A DNA stretch of 64,000 bases from Arachidicoccus soli (GTDB lineage: Bacteria > Bacteroidota > Bacteroidia > Chitinophagales > Chitinophagaceae): the NCBI RefSeq assembly GCF_003600625.1, contig NZ_CP032489.1, positions 3,658,001 to 3,722,000 of the forward strand. The letters run 5' to 3'. Positions within the stretch are counted from its first letter, which is position 1; the number at the start of each line of letters is the position of its first letter. The notes under the pieces were generated by a model. The model ran no database searches. It had not been told where the DNA came from and saw only the letters and a list, made by a program, of their open reading frames with translations. Made by a program: the position numbers and the translations under genes. Below are positions 61,706 to 64,000 of the stretch, one piece after another.

Positions 61706-62269
61706 TCATTGTTTAATCGTTTCTTTTACCTGACCACAGGTTTCCATTGACTTACCAAGGTATGGATTTTTAATATCCTTTGTTTCACTCAACCAAATAG
61801 CTTTTGCCATAGGACAATAATCTTTGTAAAGGGCTTGGGATGTTCCTAAAGCCTTGATTAGGTCATACATATCCTCACTAAGGCTTTGAAAATGCTCCCT
61901 TTGATGTTTGATATTGCCCGCATTTTTTGAAATATGCGCTGCGTTTTCTTCCGCATCTCCGGCAATATCAGCATAGGCCTTCTTTTGAATTGCATTCATC
62001 GATTCTTTACCAAGTGCGATTAAGGCATTTTGCAATTCACCGCCTGCCGTAGCTGCTTCATTGGTATTGTCCGATGCCAGCGCGTTTTTTAAATGGAGGT
62101 AATGCATGACAACTCCCTTTACACTTAAGCTTCCATTTTGAGTTTGCGAAGCCGGCATTTGGGCAGATTGCACAGCAGAAGTCGTTGTTTTTGCACTCGT
62201 GTTTTGCGGGTTACTGCATGCAGCAAGACTGGTAGCAGTCAAAGCTGCCATTAATATGAAAAGTTTCAT
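61706..62269 (-). CDS. DUF3347 periplasmic lipoprotein
   Basis: 187 residues. The signal MKLFILMAALTATSLAAC ends with a lipobox Cys (SLAAC). The mature part has YLHLKNALASDNTNEAATAGGELQNAL, then HFQSLSEDMYDLIKALG and DYCPMAKAIWLSETKDIKNPYLGKSM, the DUF3347 pattern. Such domains accompany copper-resistance proteins and may bind copper through the CPMA and MxxC residues. It starts the cluster with the haem and oxidase genes downstream at 15 and 12 bases. Confidence 0.9.
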   Translation of the reverse strand: MKLFILMAALTATSLAACSNPQNTSAKTTTSAVQSAQMPASQTQNGSLSVKGVVMHYLHLKNALASDNTNEAATAGGELQNALIALGKESMNAIQKKAYADIAGDAEENAAHISKNAGNIKHQREHFQSLSEDMYDLIKALGTSQALYKDYCPMAKAIWLSETKDIKNPYLGKSMETCGQVKETIKQ

Positions 62270-62359
62270 TTTAATAAGTTTTAAATTTCTATAAATAATA
62301 AATAGCTAAACATTGTTTTGTTGAAGACAGGACATACCTCAGGCTGTCCATATAGAAAT

Positions 62360-62725
62360 TTAGCTTATTTTAGGCGGTAGCCAGATAGAATAGAAACCGG
62401 AAGAAAGAACAAAGCCGGGCAAGAAATGCTTTTTCTTTAGGATTTGGCAAATAAGATGTTTTATAACAATTTTGTTGGGTAATGCAACAACAATGACAGG
62501 AGCACAATGGCATGAACTCTGTCCGCAATTTCCATTACAGTCATCCTTAGCATTACTTTTTGAATGATGGTTACAGCAAGTGCGATTGCTCTTTTTACAG
62601 TTGCTCGCATGTTTTTCGCAACAATTCTCTACTTTGCCATTTTTATTATGACAAGCAAAAGATAGATTCGGCATCAATAGAAAACCAAAACCTATCAAAA
62701 GAAGTATTATCAATTGCTTTTTCAC
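62360..62725 (-). CDS. Cys/His-rich secreted protein, unknown function
   Basis: 121 residues. A signal peptide (IILLLIGFGFLLMPNLSFA) is followed by a segment with 12 Cys and many His between residues 25 and 75 (CCEKHASNCK, CCNHHSK, CNGNCGQSSCHC). The C-terminal part is hydrophobic. I do not recognise a family. Metal chelation is plausible from composition and from the copper-type operon downstream (90 bases). No start alternative is better. Confidence 0.7.
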   Translation of the reverse strand: MKKQLIILLLIGFGFLLMPNLSFACHNKNGKVENCCEKHASNCKKSNRTCCNHHSKSNAKDDCNGNCGQSSCHCAPVIVVALPNKIVIKHLICQILKKKHFLPGFVLSSGFYSIWLPPKIS

Positions 62726-63036
62726 CTAATAATTCAATATTCAATGCGAAGTTAATATTTTGCCAGATTAAAGAATTATAAAATATCGATAATAGTTTAT
62801 AATATTCGGTATTCTATAAGCGTGACATAATCAAAGACCATAAATTGACAATAGTAAGAAATCACGTGTATGCGCAATACGTTTTTCAGAAAATAAAAAA
62901 TAAATTGCCTTAACAGCATTTCTTTCAAATCGTATTTCTTTAGTTAAATGCTACACAATTTTATTTTGCGCTCAAATAAAAGGGAGTATAGATGCTCTTT
63001 ATCTATACTCCCCATTTTGATAAAATACGCCGAATT
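62726..63036. other. Intergenic region with the receptor gene terminator
   Basis: 311 AT-rich bases. A terminator for the TonB-dependent receptor is at 62980-63014. No TAnnTTTG box is visible on the minus strand for the Cys-rich gene. Confidence 0.4.
62980..63014 (-). terminator. Stem-loop terminator of the TonB-dependent receptor gene
   Basis: GGGAGTATAGAT (62982-62993) pairs with ATCTATACTCCC (63001-63012) around a short loop; on the minus strand it is followed by TTTTATTT. It lies 24 bases after the receptor stop. Confidence 0.8.
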
Positions 63037-64000
63037 TTAAAGTTGGAATCTTATTTCTAGGTTCGCTACTCTACCAGCTAATGGCGCATAAATTTCACTA
63101 ATTGTCGGATTATTATATGGTGGATTCACCAAAGGCCCAAATCTCGATTGACGAGTATCTGCAATGTTTTCTATATTAGCTATAATGCTAAAATGTTTAA
63201 ACATTTTTTCTGCTACTAAATCAACTGTTGAATAATCTCTTGTTCTGCTTCCATCACTTAGGTATTGTGCGCCACTGTAATACCCTTCTATGCCAGCCCT
63301 AAAATGCCCTTCCTTTTCATACACGAGTGTTAGCAAGATTTTATGTATAGGGTTCAAAGGAACCGGTTGGCTATTATTGTCAAATCGGTTTTTTGCATTT
63401 GTATAGGTATAATCTGCCACAAACTCCCAATTATCCATATCAAATTTAAAATTACTTTCCAATCCTTTAGCCAATTCCGTGCCCCCTGCATTTATCAAAT
63501 CATAAACACCTTTTTTCAAACTATCAGGCTGCGGAAAGACCGGATTGGAGATATGGGTCAAAAAGAAGTTCTGATTATAGGTAAATGAGATATCATCACC
63601 CAGTTTTGTGCTATAGTTAAAATCTAAGTTTACCCCTTTAGATTGTGTTGACTTAATAGCATTGCCTATAGGCAAAACATGGCTGAAGTCAGACTGATCC
63701 GGCAGAATATTGAATACTGTGGGAATCTGATATCCCATACCACCGCCTATTCTAGCATAGAAATCTGGACTAATTTTATATAATAATGCTACTCTAGGTA
63801 ATGGAAAATATCCAAATTCATTTTGCTTATCTGCTCTGAAACCAATCTCAGAGTGTAGTTTGTCCGTTAATTCCCAATCATCCTGTATAAAGGCACCCAG
63901 TGTGTTGAAGGAATAACTTCCAGGCATTGTGCTAAGATCCTTGTTCTGAATAAAATCATCTGTCGTAAAATTAAGCCCAACAACAGTTTTATGATTACCC
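63037..64000 (-). CDS. TonB-dependent receptor, C-terminal part (start beyond window)
   Basis: The frame is open through the right window edge; 320 codons are visible (stop at 63037-63039). The sequence is beta-barrel in character: alternating strands such as GAFIQDDWELTDKLHSEIGFRADKQ, PDFYARIGGGMGYQIPTVFN, LVYEKEGHFRAGIEGYYSG, and it ends NLEIRFQL with a C-terminal aromatic-type signature. The FIQDDWELT strand and the DADKQ-like turn are typical of siderophore/metal-type receptors rather than SusC. Substrate cannot be read; the copper-type genes downstream suggest a metal or metallophore. Confidence 0.88.
   Translation of the reverse strand, partial: GNHKTVVGLNFTTDDFIQNKDLSTMPGSYSFNTLGAFIQDDWELTDKLHSEIGFRADKQNEFGYFPLPRVALLYKISPDFYARIGGGMGYQIPTVFNILPDQSDFSHVLPIGNAIKSTQSKGVNLDFNYSTKLGDDISFTYNQNFFLTHISNPVFPQPDSLKKGVYDLINAGGTELAKGLESNFKFDMDNWEFVADYTYTNAKNRFDNNSQPVPLNPIHKILLTLVYEKEGHFRAGIEGYYSGAQYLSDGSRTRDYSTVDLVAEKMFKHFSIIANIENIADTRQSRFGPLVNPPYNNPTISEIYAPLAGRVANLEIRFQL

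Overview
The window reads as chromosomal DNA of an AT-rich Gram-negative Bacteroidota bacterium, probably Chitinophagales/Sphingobacteriales-like (the order is inference). Signs are the near absence of Shine-Dalgarno sites, promoter boxes of the TTG-N20-TAnnTTTG type, 7TM-DISM histidine kinases, GDP-heptose genes, a TonB-dependent receptor and genuine genes typical of the phylum (GH3-like, DUF2130, DUF2795, mobile mystery proteins A/B).

Region 1 (1-4.97 kb, minus strand) is an envelope operon: HEAT-repeat membrane protein, processive GT2 glycosyltransferase and an LTA-synthase-like sulfatase cut by the window edge, with a single-domain response regulator upstream. Region 2 (5.4-17.9 kb) is a dense signalling island: a GAF/PAS hybrid kinase, two lone receivers, a 7TM-DISM kinase, a receiver-kinase fusion and a receiver-Hpt protein. 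In its centre are two enzyme genes, a GNAT/autoinducer-synthase-like protein and a ThiF(E1)-nitroreductase fusion of the Rv1355c/MoeY type. This is the best candidate for an undescribed system: a small molecule made by the enzymes and sensed through the phosphorelay.

Region 3 (17.9-22.1 kb) is accessory DNA: gene remnants, a DUF234-type ATPase, an AbiEi-like/Fic fusion, and a 20-bp near-copy of a tRNA-Leu 3' end. Region 4 (22.1-44.5 kb) is mostly core: tRNA-Leu(CAG), GH3-like enzyme, dxr, rseP, a GT4 transferase with a complete GDP-D-glycero-alpha-D-manno-heptose set (hddA, gmhA, hddC, gmhB; an LRR gene sits inside), amt, mfd, DUF2130, a PL8 lyase overlapped by a KdgF-like cupin, DUF2795, lolD, a PduO-type cobalamin adenosyltransferase, a MacB-type ATPase, gatC, trmN6 and tRNA-Leu(CAA).

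Region 5 (44.5-58.7 kb) is again accessory: an AlbA_2/HATPase protein behind the tRNA, an F420-reductase-like oxidoreductase, an SRPBCC pseudogene broken by a complete 1638-bp IS4-superfamily (IS1634-like) element and by a frameshift, a second SRPBCC-ArsR-SRPBCC operon with palindromic operators, a PEP-mutase-like gene, two SDRs and a divergent GlxA-type AraC regulator. Then comes a tyrosine integrase whose catalytic Tyr codon is a stop, a Fic protein, the mobile mystery A/B pair, a 21-bp repeat array and a perfect 42-bp GC-rich palindrome.

Region 6 (58.7-64 kb, minus) is a copper-type operon: a multicopper oxidase fused to a metal-binding domain and an outer-membrane-barrel-like tail, a haem-binding-domain protein, a DUF3347 lipoprotein and a Cys/His-rich secreted protein, preceded by the 3' part of a TonB-dependent receptor.
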